Origin: an uncultured Bacteroidales bacterium
GTDB lineage: Bacteria > Bacteroidota > Bacteroidia > Bacteroidales > Paludibacteraceae
NCBI GenBank assembly: GCA_903911085.1
Contig: CAIWCC010000117.1
Coordinates: 62,001-126,000 of the forward strand
Direction: 5' to 3'
Length of the DNA stretch: 64,000 nt
The number at the start of each line of letters is the position of its first letter. Position 1 is the stretch's first letter. The translations under genes and the position numbers were made by a program. This document shows, piece after piece, positions 38,064-48,256 of the stretch. A model generated the notes under the pieces. That model was not told the DNA's origin, made no database searches, and saw only the letters and a program-made list of their open reading frames with translations.

Positions 38064-40004
38064 ATGAAACGTTCAAAAATACCTTTTTGCTTTATAATTC
38101 TTTTTATTTTTGGTTCAATATCAGGGATTAAAAGTCAATTGAATTTTGCTCCAACAAAAATAAGCTATCCCGCAAAAATTACGTGGGGAACGTTTATGTA
38201 TTCAGAGCAGCTTTTCGACAGACCCGAACGTTGGGCTTATGTGCGAAAACATATCGACTCGTATCTAATGCACCAACAGTATTGGCTTCCTGCCAACTAC
38301 TTGGTGTATTGCCCTGGCCCAATAGCCGGCAAAAACAGGTATGCCGAATTTGCAGCTATTATTGGGAATAAACCGGTAGTATTAGAAAATGCCGTTTATT
38401 TTCATGCTTGGGGAGTGCCTACTGCCATTGATGAAGATGTTGCCAATCAATGGGTTAACAATATTATGACTTCGCAGGTTAATCCACTGCGAAAAGCAGG
38501 GATAAACTTGACAGATGTTAACATTGATATGGGTCCAAAATCTGGTTTAACTGGTACTGCACTTCGTCATCCCGATTGGAAAGAGGCCGATTTAGTTGCA
38601 TTATATGGCAATGGTACAGCGGGTGGCTATACTGGCACAAAACCTGTTGGTAATGGTTTTTGGAAATCATTTGTTGAAAAACTAAAGCTACAAGCGCCTC
38701 AAGTGAAGGCTAATATTGTTGCTTCACCAGTATATTTTAATTGGATTGAACCGGGTAAAACGCCTTATACAAGTTCAATGGCCAATCATTTGAAATTTGA
38801 TTCTATCGTAGATTATTCAAAAAACACAGTTAAGATTAATGGAAAGAATGTAATTTTTAACTTTGATGGTTATCAGTGGTTTACAAGTCATTTTGTAGGC
38901 GTGTCGCCAACTATCTCAACTTCTTTCGTTTCGGATGCACCTTATTTATATTGGAATTGGGGAAATTTCACTGTACGTGATGCTTTCCGAAATATTATAA
39001 AAGGGTACGAAGCATGGTTGCATGCCAACAACCGTCAACATCATCTTATTGTTACCGGTGCAGCTGCAGTAGATCCACTTTCCGGACAAGCGGATGCGGC
39101 TTATTGCAGTGCATCTCAAATAGATAGGGACAAACTCGACAAGGGTTATTACGAATCGAGTATGAGTGGCATAAAATTGTATCAAAAACTGGGTATTAGA
39201 GCCGATAATTATGTGGTGGAAAGTTGGTTGAAATATCCGTATGATGTGGCCGACGAAAGTAATCCATATTCGTTTGCCTCAGTTGGAAAAGATATAATAA
39301 AATATCTCAAAGGTCCGAATCTGAAACTTGACCTCAAAAGAGTGAATGGAACTGGCTTTCAGGGCGCAGGAGTTTACGACACGCTTGCCATACCGAATCA
39401 ACAGGTGTTTGCAGATGTATTACCAACTGTAGGTACTTCAAAAACTTATGAATTTGTTGTGGATAATACAAATAATTTTGAAGTGCTGCCAATGCTTAAA
39501 ATGCAGACCTTAAAAATGACTGGAGCAACAGTTACTGTTTTTTACAATAATATGGACATTACCAATGATATAATGTCTGTTAATGGTTTTACCTTTACTG
39601 ATGTTTTATCAACAACCACGTCTTCAAAAATTAAGGTAGTTGTTAATAATATTTCTAAATCATTGAACGATGAGGCTGGTTTATGCTTATGGCTATATTG
39701 GAATCCTCAAGATCCTTATGGTCACCGCGATGCTATGGCGATAACTTACAATAAAATCACTGATAATAAAAGTGTATTTCAAACATTCGGGTTCAGTATT
39801 TTTCCAAATCCTGCCACTAGTTTTATAACAATTCAAGCTGGCTCTGTTCCAACCGACTTGTATATTTATAATTCCTTAGGACAACAAATTCAGACATTTG
39901 CGGATGTAAAATCTGAGTTCACAATTCCAACTGCAAAATTTGGGGGTAAAGGAATTTATTTTATTCGAATGAAGTCAACTTTAAAAAAACTATTGATATT
40001 ATAA
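38064..40004 (+). CDS. Secreted T9SS cargo protein of unrecognised family
   Basis: I do not recognise this family. The 646-residue product has a signal peptide (ending IKSQ, about residue 25) and a T9SS sorting domain (about 574-646, FSIFPNPATSFITI... then GGKGIYFIRMK). Its N-terminal core (about 30-400) has alternating beta and helical segments such as AGINLTDVNIDMG, VKANIVASPVYFNW, NVIFNFDGYQWF and ADNYVVESWLKYP, consistent with a TIM barrel; the motif WAYVRKHIDSYLMHQQYW resembles the W-YVR-N-G-Y-NF motif of the three preceding paralogs, so a distant relationship is possible. A beta-rich region (about 410-565) precedes the sorting domain. The gene follows member 3 after 16 bases. Confidence 0.75.
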   Translation: MKRSKIPFCFIILFIFGSISGIKSQLNFAPTKISYPAKITWGTFMYSEQLFDRPERWAYVRKHIDSYLMHQQYWLPANYLVYCPGPIAGKNRYAEFAAIIGNKPVVLENAVYFHAWGVPTAIDEDVANQWVNNIMTSQVNPLRKAGINLTDVNIDMGPKSGLTGTALRHPDWKEADLVALYGNGTAGGYTGTKPVGNGFWKSFVEKLKLQAPQVKANIVASPVYFNWIEPGKTPYTSSMANHLKFDSIVDYSKNTVKINGKNVIFNFDGYQWFTSHFVGVSPTISTSFVSDAPYLYWNWGNFTVRDAFRNIIKGYEAWLHANNRQHHLIVTGAAAVDPLSGQADAAYCSASQIDRDKLDKGYYESSMSGIKLYQKLGIRADNYVVESWLKYPYDVADESNPYSFASVGKDIIKYLKGPNLKLDLKRVNGTGFQGAGVYDTLAIPNQQVFADVLPTVGTSKTYEFVVDNTNNFEVLPMLKMQTLKMTGATVTVFYNNMDITNDIMSVNGFTFTDVLSTTTSSKIKVVVNNISKSLNDEAGLCLWLYWNPQDPYGHRDAMAITYNKITDNKSVFQTFGFSIFPNPATSFITIQAGSVPTDLYIYNSLGQQIQTFADVKSEFTIPTAKFGGKGIYFIRMKSTLKKLLIL

Positions 40005-40115
40005 TTTGACGGTTGTTTAGAATGTGTATGTCAGAATCAATGTGGATAGCCTAAAGACTCAAAAAATTACGAATACGTTATTGTTGCCAAATGCTAATTT
40101 TAAAAACTATTTATT

Positions 40116-43067
40116 ATGTACAAGATAAAATACGGTAGGTTCAAAACACTTTGTCTGCTTTTCAGTGTGTTGGGTATATTGCCGGCAGTGGCAATACCAT
40201 CGTTCGATGGCGACAAACCTGTTCGTAAATTATCATATTCTTACATTCAAGATTTTAGCACATTTAATAGCAGTGACTTATTTGGTCAATGGAATCAAAT
40301 TGATGGCGGTGCAACCTCCAAATTTACTTCGGCAGATGCTGTAAATGGTTATCTGCAATTTCTTTGGTCAACAAAAAGAATTCTTTCTTCAAAAATTATT
40401 TACTCTACACCTTATAGTTTTTCTTCAAAAATTGGTTATGGCAGCACATCTAATAGGGGTGGCTTGGTTGTAAGATACCCGGCAACATTAGGCTCTTTCG
40501 AACCTGCTCAGGAGCCTTCTGATCCAGTTTCTAGGTTTAATGGTGCAGGTATTGCATTTTATCCTTCGGAGGATGGCACAGCAATGAATATTAAATTTTC
40601 AGGGACAATACCAGCTAAAACTACGCCGGCTACACCAACTCCAAATACAATTGTTTCATTACCAATTCCTGCTGGCAAGCCCAATATGAAGACTGGAACA
40701 CCTACAATAAATATTGAAGATTACGGAACCACAATTTATGTTTATTATGATTCAGCCCCAATAGCCAGAATTGAACTTGGTAGCGTTGTTGGTCTAAACT
40801 ACACTTCAGGAACAGTATATAATGCATCGTTAAATGTAGCTGGTACTTTTACAGATAAGATTGTTCCATTAACCGGATATATTTGTATAGCACAACGGGA
40901 TGCAGCTTTAAGATTGTTTAATGTGGCAATAAAAACCGTTAGAACCTTTGATGAGAATAAGCCTGTTACCACATATACATCTACATATAATCAAGCTTTT
41001 AGCACTTGGGATGGCGATGCATTATTCAATCAATGGAATCAATTCCTGCCCGAAGATACAAATAAATTTACCGCCGCGGATGTTGTCAATGGTTACTTGC
41101 AATTTGCCGGATCAACCAAAAGCATACTTTATTCTAAAATGTCTTTTTCATACCACTATACCTTTTCCGCTAAAATTGGATATGGCAGCGCGTCCAATAA
41201 TGGTGGTTTAGTTGTAAGATTATCCGATTTAATTAAACCCGATGAAGCCAAAAATTCATCGGCTGTCGGTTCCGGATTTAATAGGGCTGGTATAGCATTT
41301 TATCCGTCGACAGATGGTACATCGATGAATATCAAGTTTTCAGATACAATAACTATTCCTGTAACTAAATCTACAGTAATATCAGTGCCCATTCCTGCCG
41401 GCAAACCTAATATGTTAACCGGAACACCTACTATTAAAATTGAGGATTTCGGAAATTTAATTTTTGTCTATTACGATACTGCTCCCATAGCTAGAATTGA
41501 ACTTGGAGGCGCAGTAGGCAAAAGCTACACTTCAGGTGTTGTCTTTGATGCATCATTTAATCTTGCAGGAACTTTTTCTCAAAGAAATGTTCCTTTCAAT
41601 GGTAGAGTTTGTATTTCGCAAGGGGATGCCTCGCTTAGGTTATTCAGTGTTTCTATTGCGAAAAAAGAATTACCCAAGGTTTATGTAACCCAAATTTGGG
41701 ACGATGCCATTTTAAACGATTTAAGGTTAATGGATATAATAAGAAAATACAAAGCGAAAGCCACTTTTGCTGTTGATGCAGGAAATCTGACTGGCGAACG
41801 ACAACCCAACACATGGGTAGTATCGGGAGTTACTTACGGTAAAGTTTCGATTGATGATATCAAAAAAATATACTCTGAATTTGAAGTTGCCTGCCATGGA
41901 TTATCGCACAAAGCACTAACATCGTTAACGGGATCTGCTTTAACTTATGATATTGCTGAATCAAAAAGACTGTTGGAACTTTGGCTTAATCGTCCTGTAA
42001 AAGGTTTTGTTTATCCAGGTTGCCCTTACGACGCAGTTTCAAAAAATGCAGTAAAAAATGCAGGATTCACTTGGGCCAGAACTTGTGAGAGAACTCCTGA
42101 TTTTTGTTCCAATACTGATCCGTTTGTGTTCAGAACAACTGTAGCTTTCAATTCTAGTGACTTTTGGAAGGAGTTTGCCAGAATAAAAGCCACTGGTGGA
42201 GTTTTTACTTTTTGGGGACACGCTTTTTTTACTACCGAAGCTCAATGGGCTGATATTGAAGCAAAAATTGCTCAGCTATCACAAGATCCAGCTGTGGTTT
42301 GGATGAATACTTCCGATATTTTTGATCAATTTCAAGGGAATTGCCAATCTTCTACAATTAAAATTGGAAATGGTAATGGGTTAAAACGAAGTCTTTGGAA
42401 AGCAAATCCTACAGGCGAAGTGTGGTTTAATGATTCTATTTGTTCATCAATTGAGCCTCAAATTAATGAATCTTGGGGTGATTTTTCTCCTGGCTGTTCT
42501 ATTTCCAACGATTTCTGGAATGCCCGTTATACTGGCGAAATAGAATCATTGTATTCCGAAAATTATACATTTTATTTGACGGCAAAAAATTTGGGTAAAG
42601 TTTGGATAAACAATCAATTGGTAATAGATGGTTGGGGGCTAAATTCAGATGCAACATTAACGGGCACAATTGCCCTCACTGCTGGCAAAAAAGTGCCGAT
42701 AAAAGTTGATTTTGCACATAAAACAGGCAATGCATTCCTGAAACTTGAATGGGAAAGTGCTTCACAGCGGAAAGAAGTTGTGCCACAATCTCAATTATAT
42801 TATTCTGTTCCCACGTCTATACAAACTTTGGGTATGAAGCAAGTTGCTATTTTTCCAAATCCGGCTAAAAATCAAATTCACATAGAATCTAATCAGGCTG
42901 GTGTGGATAATATTAGAATAAATGACTTGCAAGGTAGAATTGTATATTGCAGCAATGAGCAGTTTATGGGAGCAAAAACAATTGATTTGAGTTTAGCTAA
43001 AGGTGTCTATTTTGTAAAACTTACTGGTAGCACGCCATTTAAAACTCAAAAGTTGATTATAGAGTGA
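40116..43067 (+). CDS. Multidomain T9SS polysaccharide deacetylase with duplicated N-terminal domain and PA14
   Basis: A 983-residue secreted protein. After the signal peptide there are two tandem copies of an about 230-residue beta-rich module (about 40-276 and 288-522; each contains LF-QWNQ, F--AD-VNGYLQF, KIGYG-S-N-GGLVVR, AGKPNM-TGTPTI and PIARIELG), probably glycan-binding jelly rolls. A polysaccharide deacetylase domain follows (about 523-725) with the metal triad Asp530, His594 and His598 (WDDAI, CHGLSHK) and FVYPGCPYDA. Then comes a PA14-like domain (about 750-896) and a T9SS sorting domain (about 905-983, AIFPNPAKNQIHIES). It likely removes N-acetyl or O-acetyl groups from the polysaccharide at the cell surface. 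Confidence 0.85.
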   Translation: MYKIKYGRFKTLCLLFSVLGILPAVAIPSFDGDKPVRKLSYSYIQDFSTFNSSDLFGQWNQIDGGATSKFTSADAVNGYLQFLWSTKRILSSKIIYSTPYSFSSKIGYGSTSNRGGLVVRYPATLGSFEPAQEPSDPVSRFNGAGIAFYPSEDGTAMNIKFSGTIPAKTTPATPTPNTIVSLPIPAGKPNMKTGTPTINIEDYGTTIYVYYDSAPIARIELGSVVGLNYTSGTVYNASLNVAGTFTDKIVPLTGYICIAQRDAALRLFNVAIKTVRTFDENKPVTTYTSTYNQAFSTWDGDALFNQWNQFLPEDTNKFTAADVVNGYLQFAGSTKSILYSKMSFSYHYTFSAKIGYGSASNNGGLVVRLSDLIKPDEAKNSSAVGSGFNRAGIAFYPSTDGTSMNIKFSDTITIPVTKSTVISVPIPAGKPNMLTGTPTIKIEDFGNLIFVYYDTAPIARIELGGAVGKSYTSGVVFDASFNLAGTFSQRNVPFNGRVCISQGDASLRLFSVSIAKKELPKVYVTQIWDDAILNDLRLMDIIRKYKAKATFAVDAGNLTGERQPNTWVVSGVTYGKVSIDDIKKIYSEFEVACHGLSHKALTSLTGSALTYDIAESKRLLELWLNRPVKGFVYPGCPYDAVSKNAVKNAGFTWARTCERTPDFCSNTDPFVFRTTVAFNSSDFWKEFARIKATGGVFTFWGHAFFTTEAQWADIEAKIAQLSQDPAVVWMNTSDIFDQFQGNCQSSTIKIGNGNGLKRSLWKANPTGEVWFNDSICSSIEPQINESWGDFSPGCSISNDFWNARYTGEIESLYSENYTFYLTAKNLGKVWINNQLVIDGWGLNSDATLTGTIALTAGKKVPIKVDFAHKTGNAFLKLEWESASQRKEVVPQSQLYYSVPTSIQTLGMKQVAIFPNPAKNQIHIESNQAGVDNIRINDLQGRIVYCSNEQFMGAKTIDLSLAKGVYFVKLTGSTPFKTQKLIIE

Positions 43068-43104
43068 ATCAATCGGGATTATTTCTTTTTATTTTAAATG
43101 ACAC

Positions 43105-45171
43105 ATGATGACTAATTTAAAAATTTTCTTCATAGCAATCAATTTGTTTATCTTGTTGATAAATAATTCAGTAGCAAGCGAAACGAGCTATCCAAATCAT
43201 CCTTTTCTGCTGTTGAATCAGTCGGAAATAAATACATTGCGCAGCGAGATTTCAACCCCAGGTTGGAAAGCCGATTTATATAAAAATCCAACTCGCGATT
43301 TTACAATGCTACCTACCGGCATTGGAATTCGAAGTAATGCAGAACTATGGTTAAAGCGCGACATTTCAATTCCAGCTCGTAGCGGTCATTATCATGATTT
43401 CTTTTGTGAAGATGGAACACGATTGGAAATTCCTGCGGGACAAGTATTTGTCTCAGGTCCTTATCGTTGCCCCGCTTGTGGCAAAACCTATTCAGGCGAA
43501 AAATATGAGGCTGCCTATCGTCGTTTCATTCATGCTGATTTAGATGTGGCAGCACTCGATTTGGCACTTGTTTCAGTATTGGAAAACAGGCCTGAATATG
43601 CCGCAAAATCTGCTGAAATATTATTGAAATATGCCGAGGCATATCCCGGTCCGCATACTGATATAACCACCGGTGGCATTATTTATCAAACGCTCGACGA
43701 GTCGATGTGGGTAATTCCGTTGGCACAATCGTACGACCTTATTTACAATACACTTGCTAGCAACCAACGTACAAAAATTGAAACATTCCTTCGTACCGTT
43801 GCTTCAGGTATTCAAAAGTGTGGAGCTGGTGGTAATTGGGGCTCATGGCACTTGTCGGCAGTTGGTAGTATTGGATATGCCATTGGTGATAAGGACTTTG
43901 TAGAATGGGCAACAACAAATTTCAAAAAGCAAATCAAAAGCGATTTGGGCGACGATGGACTTTGGCCGGAATCTGTTCAAACCTATCATTTCTTTCCATT
44001 GCAGGCATTTTTATTTTTTGCCGAAACCTCCATGCGAGCAGGAGTTCCACTTTATAACTGGGAAGGAAAGCCTGGCAAATCATTGATGAAAATGTTTACA
44101 GCACCGTTGGATTATATGTATCCCAACTTCAGATTACCAGCTATTAATGATGGTTGGTTCGATTCATTTATTCCTGCCGATTTGTACGAATTAGCCGCCT
44201 ATCGTGATAAAAACCAGCAGTTTCAGTATGTGCTTGCAAATGGATATAAAACTTCTTTGGTAAAAATAGATGAATCTGGTATAAAGAGCAATTTTACGAA
44301 GCGTGATGGATTGTATGCCTTTTTGTTTGGAAAAAATGCAGATAATCAGCCAACAATTATAAAACCCGAATCAATCAATTTTCCTGTTTTGGGTTATTTT
44401 ATGTCTAAATCGAAAAATGAAAATATGATGACGTTCGATTATGGAAAATATATGGGTCATGGTCAGTTCGACAAAATGGGAATCACGCTTTTTGCGAACA
44501 ATAAATTGTGGATGGCTGATTATGGAACACCCGGTTATGGATCTAAGATTTTGGAGTGGTACAAATCATCTTTTGCTCACAACGTGGTGGTAGTTGACGG
44601 TAAACAACAAGCCAAAACCAAAGAAAATTCCATTGAAATTTGCAGTTCAACTCCCGAATATGAAATGGTTCGTTCTAAAACAACTCAAGCATACAAAGGC
44701 GTTGAATATCAAAGAACTATTATTCAAAAAAATGACTATTTCGTTGTTGTCGATGATTTAAAAAGCGATTCGGCTCATGTGTATGATTTTTATTTGCACA
44801 GCGAAGGAAAGCTTGAACTAAAAGGCAAATTAGGTGATAGTACTTCGTATTTGCTTCCCAGCAAATGGCTTAATAAAGCAGCCATGCGATTGCCTCAAAA
44901 GCAAATTAATGGTCAATGGGCTGAAAAATCCGAAGGCATTGCAATATGGATGAGTGGAAGCACACCTTTGACCGCACTCTCTACAAAATGCCCTGCAGAA
45001 ACTGGTAATCGAAAAATTGATTTATTAATTGCCAGACAGAGCGGTACTTCATCTAGATTTATAACGGTTCTTTATCCGTTTAAAGCAAAAGAAAAACTTA
45101 ATATAAAACTTAAAAATGGAATTCTTAATGTAAAAAGTGGCACTGTTAACGACAAGATAATTTTGCCTTAA
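43105..45171 (+). CDS. Heparinase II/III-type polysaccharide lyase
   Basis: A 688-residue secreted protein (signal peptide ending SVAS). The N-terminal (alpha/alpha) toroid (about 50-380) includes a CPACGKTYSGE zinc-ribbon-like pair and GGNWGSWHLSAVGSIGYAIGD. The C-terminal heparinase II/III beta-sandwich (about 390-688) contains MGHGQFDKMGITLFANNKLW and YKSSFAHNVVVVDGKQQ. Such lyases cleave next to uronic acids by beta-elimination, leaving unsaturated ends that the GH105-type enzyme at 10149 can remove. The overall length and the CPAC motif resemble the alginate/heparin lyase superfamily, but I cannot assign a PL family. Two adjacent ATGs (43105, 43108) leave the start uncertain by one residue. 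Confidence 0.83.
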   Translation: MMTNLKIFFIAINLFILLINNSVASETSYPNHPFLLLNQSEINTLRSEISTPGWKADLYKNPTRDFTMLPTGIGIRSNAELWLKRDISIPARSGHYHDFFCEDGTRLEIPAGQVFVSGPYRCPACGKTYSGEKYEAAYRRFIHADLDVAALDLALVSVLENRPEYAAKSAEILLKYAEAYPGPHTDITTGGIIYQTLDESMWVIPLAQSYDLIYNTLASNQRTKIETFLRTVASGIQKCGAGGNWGSWHLSAVGSIGYAIGDKDFVEWATTNFKKQIKSDLGDDGLWPESVQTYHFFPLQAFLFFAETSMRAGVPLYNWEGKPGKSLMKMFTAPLDYMYPNFRLPAINDGWFDSFIPADLYELAAYRDKNQQFQYVLANGYKTSLVKIDESGIKSNFTKRDGLYAFLFGKNADNQPTIIKPESINFPVLGYFMSKSKNENMMTFDYGKYMGHGQFDKMGITLFANNKLWMADYGTPGYGSKILEWYKSSFAHNVVVVDGKQQAKTKENSIEICSSTPEYEMVRSKTTQAYKGVEYQRTIIQKNDYFVVVDDLKSDSAHVYDFYLHSEGKLELKGKLGDSTSYLLPSKWLNKAAMRLPQKQINGQWAEKSEGIAIWMSGSTPLTALSTKCPAETGNRKIDLLIARQSGTSSRFITVLYPFKAKEKLNIKLKNGILNVKSGTVNDKIILP

Positions 45172-45239
45172 TGTATAGCTAATGAAAAAGATAATTCCAT
45201 ACATCCTACAAATAAATATAATCGTAAATAATAAATATC

Positions 45240-47417
45240 ATGAATAAATTACTAAGTATCATCTTAATTTTTATAGCTTTTTTTAGTCAATCCATTCAAT
45301 CTCAATCGGGAGGTATTTATGCTAATTTCGACAACATAGATTGTGCATTTTCGGTTCAGAATGCTGCAATTTTCCAAAAAGTAGCCAATCCCAATATCTC
45401 CGGCATTAATACAAGTGCCAATGTAGGTGCGTATACCAGTACGCCCACATCAACTGCCGATGGTATTAGTAATACAACAGTTTTTACAAAAATGGATCTT
45501 TCTACAATGAAGTCATTTAAAATGAAAGTATTATCTCCTAGAATTGGAAATATAACTTTTAGATTACAAAATTCCACAACTCCTACTGTGGACTTTGTAA
45601 TGGCTTATGCTACCAACACCAAAGTGGGGGAATGGGAAGATATTTACTTTGATTTCCCAACCGCCAAAACAAATTTGTATGACCAAATTTTGCTTCTTTT
45701 TGATAATTATGACAACACACACGCTTCAGAAAATTGGTATTTCGATGATATTATATTAACCTCAATACAACCTGTTTCAAAAGTGTCGGTGCCTAATGTG
45801 TTTAGTAACAACATGGTACTTCAACAAGATATGATGGTGTCGATTTGGGGTTGGGCGGCTGCTAATGATAATGTGGTTATTACTGGAAGCTGGGGCGAAA
45901 CTGTTACAGTCAAAGCCGGTTCAGATAATAAATGGACTGCAAAAATACAAACACCAAAAGCCATACCCGGACAATCTCCAGCCTATACGCTTTCGCTTAA
46001 AGGAACCAATAATACTCTTGTTCTTAGCAATATCTTAATTGGCGATGTGTGGTTGTGCACAGGTCAATCTAATATGCAATTACAACTGAAAGCTACAACA
46101 GGTGCTTCAGCAGAGGCAGCAGCGGCAAATTATCCTAATATCAGACTATTACCTATTCTAGCAAATCCAATTGCAACACCTCAAACCAATGTAGATGGGT
46201 CTTGGCGTGAGTGCAATCCCACAAATGCATGGCCATTTTCTGCAGTTGCCTATTATTTTGGTCGCGAAGTTTTTAAAAATACAAATATCCCTATTGGGTT
46301 AATCTCTGCACCGCTTGGAGCTTCAAAAGCTGAAAGCTATACCAAACGCGAAACATTAATTGCCGATCCTACGTTGAAAACAACTTATGTCAATCCTTAT
46401 GATGCTAATCCCACTGGTTCGCCGTATAATGTTCATCAAAATATACCCGGTTGGATGTTCAATAGTAATATCGCACCCATACTTACTTTTGGTATTAAGG
46501 GTAATATCTGGTATCAGGGTGAAAGTAACGTGGATAAACCTACAACGCATACAAAATTAACAGAAGTAATGATTAAAGATTGGCGAACTTTGTGGGGAAT
46601 TGGCGATTTTCCATTTTATATTGTTCAGTTACCAGATTATTCCGATACACGTTGGACTGTTTTTCGTGATATTCAAACAAATGTGTTGACAATTCCTAAT
46701 ACAGGTATGGCTGTAACTTTGGATACGGGTGAATCGACAAATCTACATCCAGTTCAAAAAGAATTGGTTGGTAAAAGACTAGCATTATGGGCGTTGGCTA
46801 AAACTTATGGAAAAAGTATTACCTATTCAGGTCCAATGTTTAAATCAAAAGAGATTCAGGGCAACAAAATCATTATTTCATATCATCCCACATCTATTGG
46901 AACAGGTTTAAAATTGAAAGATGGAACTGTGCCAAGAGAGTTTAAAATTGCTGGTGCTGATGGTGTTTTTTATAATGGCATGGCAACAATTGTAGGCAAT
47001 ACAGTACAGGTTACATCACCTATGGTTGCCAATCCAGTATCGGTAACTTACGCTTACAATAATGCTCCACTTCCAAATTTAATTAACAAGGAAGGACTTC
47101 CTGCTGCACCATTCAATACACTTACTTGGAATAATGCCGTAAATTTAACTGGCTTAGTGTCAGGTATAGATGATGTAAATGTGGACGATAATACTTTCTC
47201 TATAAGTGTATTGAAGGATAAATTGATTCTTTACAGTTCCTACAATATTCAATCTGCTGATATTTATGATGTTTCGGGTAAAATCATTTTGAAAAATCGT
47301 TTTGCAAATGAAAATAATGCCGAAATAAATACGAAAGGTTTGCATGATGGTATTTATATTGTGAAAGTGAAAACAACTGAAGGCCTAGAAATAATAAGGA
47401 AATTCATTCAAAACTAA
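45240..47417 (+). CDS. Sialate O-acetylesterase-type SGNH esterase with N-terminal binding domain and T9SS-like tail
   Basis: A 725-residue secreted protein. Residues about 22-178 form a beta-rich, probably carbohydrate-binding domain (GGIYANFDNIDCAFSV... ENWYFDDIIL). The esterase part starts with VFSNNMVLQQDM, the usual opening of sialate-O-acetylesterase-like proteins, has the SGNH block I motif CTGQSNM with Ser277, WYQGESNV, and NLHPVQKELVGKRLALWAL holding the catalytic His. The last about 70 residues (DIYDVSGKIILKNRF... GIYIVKVKTTEG) look like a T9SS sorting domain. It probably removes O-acetyl groups so that the glycosidases can act. Confidence 0.87.
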   Translation: MNKLLSIILIFIAFFSQSIQSQSGGIYANFDNIDCAFSVQNAAIFQKVANPNISGINTSANVGAYTSTPTSTADGISNTTVFTKMDLSTMKSFKMKVLSPRIGNITFRLQNSTTPTVDFVMAYATNTKVGEWEDIYFDFPTAKTNLYDQILLLFDNYDNTHASENWYFDDIILTSIQPVSKVSVPNVFSNNMVLQQDMMVSIWGWAAANDNVVITGSWGETVTVKAGSDNKWTAKIQTPKAIPGQSPAYTLSLKGTNNTLVLSNILIGDVWLCTGQSNMQLQLKATTGASAEAAAANYPNIRLLPILANPIATPQTNVDGSWRECNPTNAWPFSAVAYYFGREVFKNTNIPIGLISAPLGASKAESYTKRETLIADPTLKTTYVNPYDANPTGSPYNVHQNIPGWMFNSNIAPILTFGIKGNIWYQGESNVDKPTTHTKLTEVMIKDWRTLWGIGDFPFYIVQLPDYSDTRWTVFRDIQTNVLTIPNTGMAVTLDTGESTNLHPVQKELVGKRLALWALAKTYGKSITYSGPMFKSKEIQGNKIIISYHPTSIGTGLKLKDGTVPREFKIAGADGVFYNGMATIVGNTVQVTSPMVANPVSVTYAYNNAPLPNLINKEGLPAAPFNTLTWNNAVNLTGLVSGIDDVNVDDNTFSISVLKDKLILYSSYNIQSADIYDVSGKIILKNRFANENNAEINTKGLHDGIYIVKVKTTEGLEIIRKFIQN

Positions 47418-47461
47418 ACGATTTTAGCTCAATTACCTAATTTGTAATTATATACAAGATA

Positions 47462-48256
47462 ATGAAAAAAACAAATTTTACAAGAGTTGGCTGTATATTG
47501 TTCACATTTATTTTGTGTTCAAACATTGGCTACAGTCGCATACTCAAAAAACCTATACCCGACAAACTGGTAGTATTCACCTTTGATGATGCCACTGCAA
47601 GTCATTATTCTGTGGTTGCTCCACTACTAAAAAAATATGGCTTTGGTGCTACATTTTATGTTTGTGAGTTTCAGCCAAATTTTAAAGATACTACCAAATA
47701 TATGAATTGGCGACAAATAAGCGAATTGAATAAAATGGGTTTTGAGGTTGCCAATCATGCACTTACCCACAAGGCCGTCAACAAACTCACTAAAGAAAAA
47801 TTTATTGCTGAACTTAAATGTATTGACAAAAAATGTGATTCTGTACATATCCCCATATCCAAAAACTTTGCATATCCGGGTTATGCTCGCGATAGCAGTG
47901 TTGTTCAAACATTAATTGAACAAGGATATCAGTTTGCCCGCATTGGTAATAATCGTGTCTACGATCCGTTGGTCGATCATCCCTTATTAACTCCAAGCTG
48001 GTGTATGGGTAATAAAAACAAAGAACAAATTTTAGCTGCGTACAACGAAGCAAAAAACGGAAAAGTTGTTGTATTAACCATTCATGGCGTTCCAGATATC
48101 GAGCATCCTGGAGTTAGTACTACCCCTGCTTTGTTTGAAGAACATTTAAAATATTTGTCTGATAATCATTTTAAAGTGATTTCAATTAAGGAATTGGGTA
48201 AATATATAAATGTAAAAGAGGCCGCAAAAACAATTAAACCTGTTATTGGAAAATGA
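47462..48256 (+). CDS. CE4-type polysaccharide deacetylase
   Basis: A 264-residue protein with a signal peptide (ending GYSR, about residue 26) and a polysaccharide deacetylase (NodB-type) domain: FTFDDA with Asp42/Asp43, metal ligands His99 and His103 in NHALTHK, and FAYPGYARDS. It should remove acetyl groups from the glycan in the periplasm. The next gene overlaps its stop by four bases (ATGA), so the two are translationally coupled. The larger deacetylase at 40116 has the same metal triad, so this locus encodes two. Confidence 0.88.
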   Translation: MKKTNFTRVGCILFTFILCSNIGYSRILKKPIPDKLVVFTFDDATASHYSVVAPLLKKYGFGATFYVCEFQPNFKDTTKYMNWRQISELNKMGFEVANHALTHKAVNKLTKEKFIAELKCIDKKCDSVHIPISKNFAYPGYARDSSVVQTLIEQGYQFARIGNNRVYDPLVDHPLLTPSWCMGNKNKEQILAAYNEAKNGKVVVLTIHGVPDIEHPGVSTTPALFEEHLKYLSDNHFKVISIKELGKYINVKEAAKTIKPVIGK

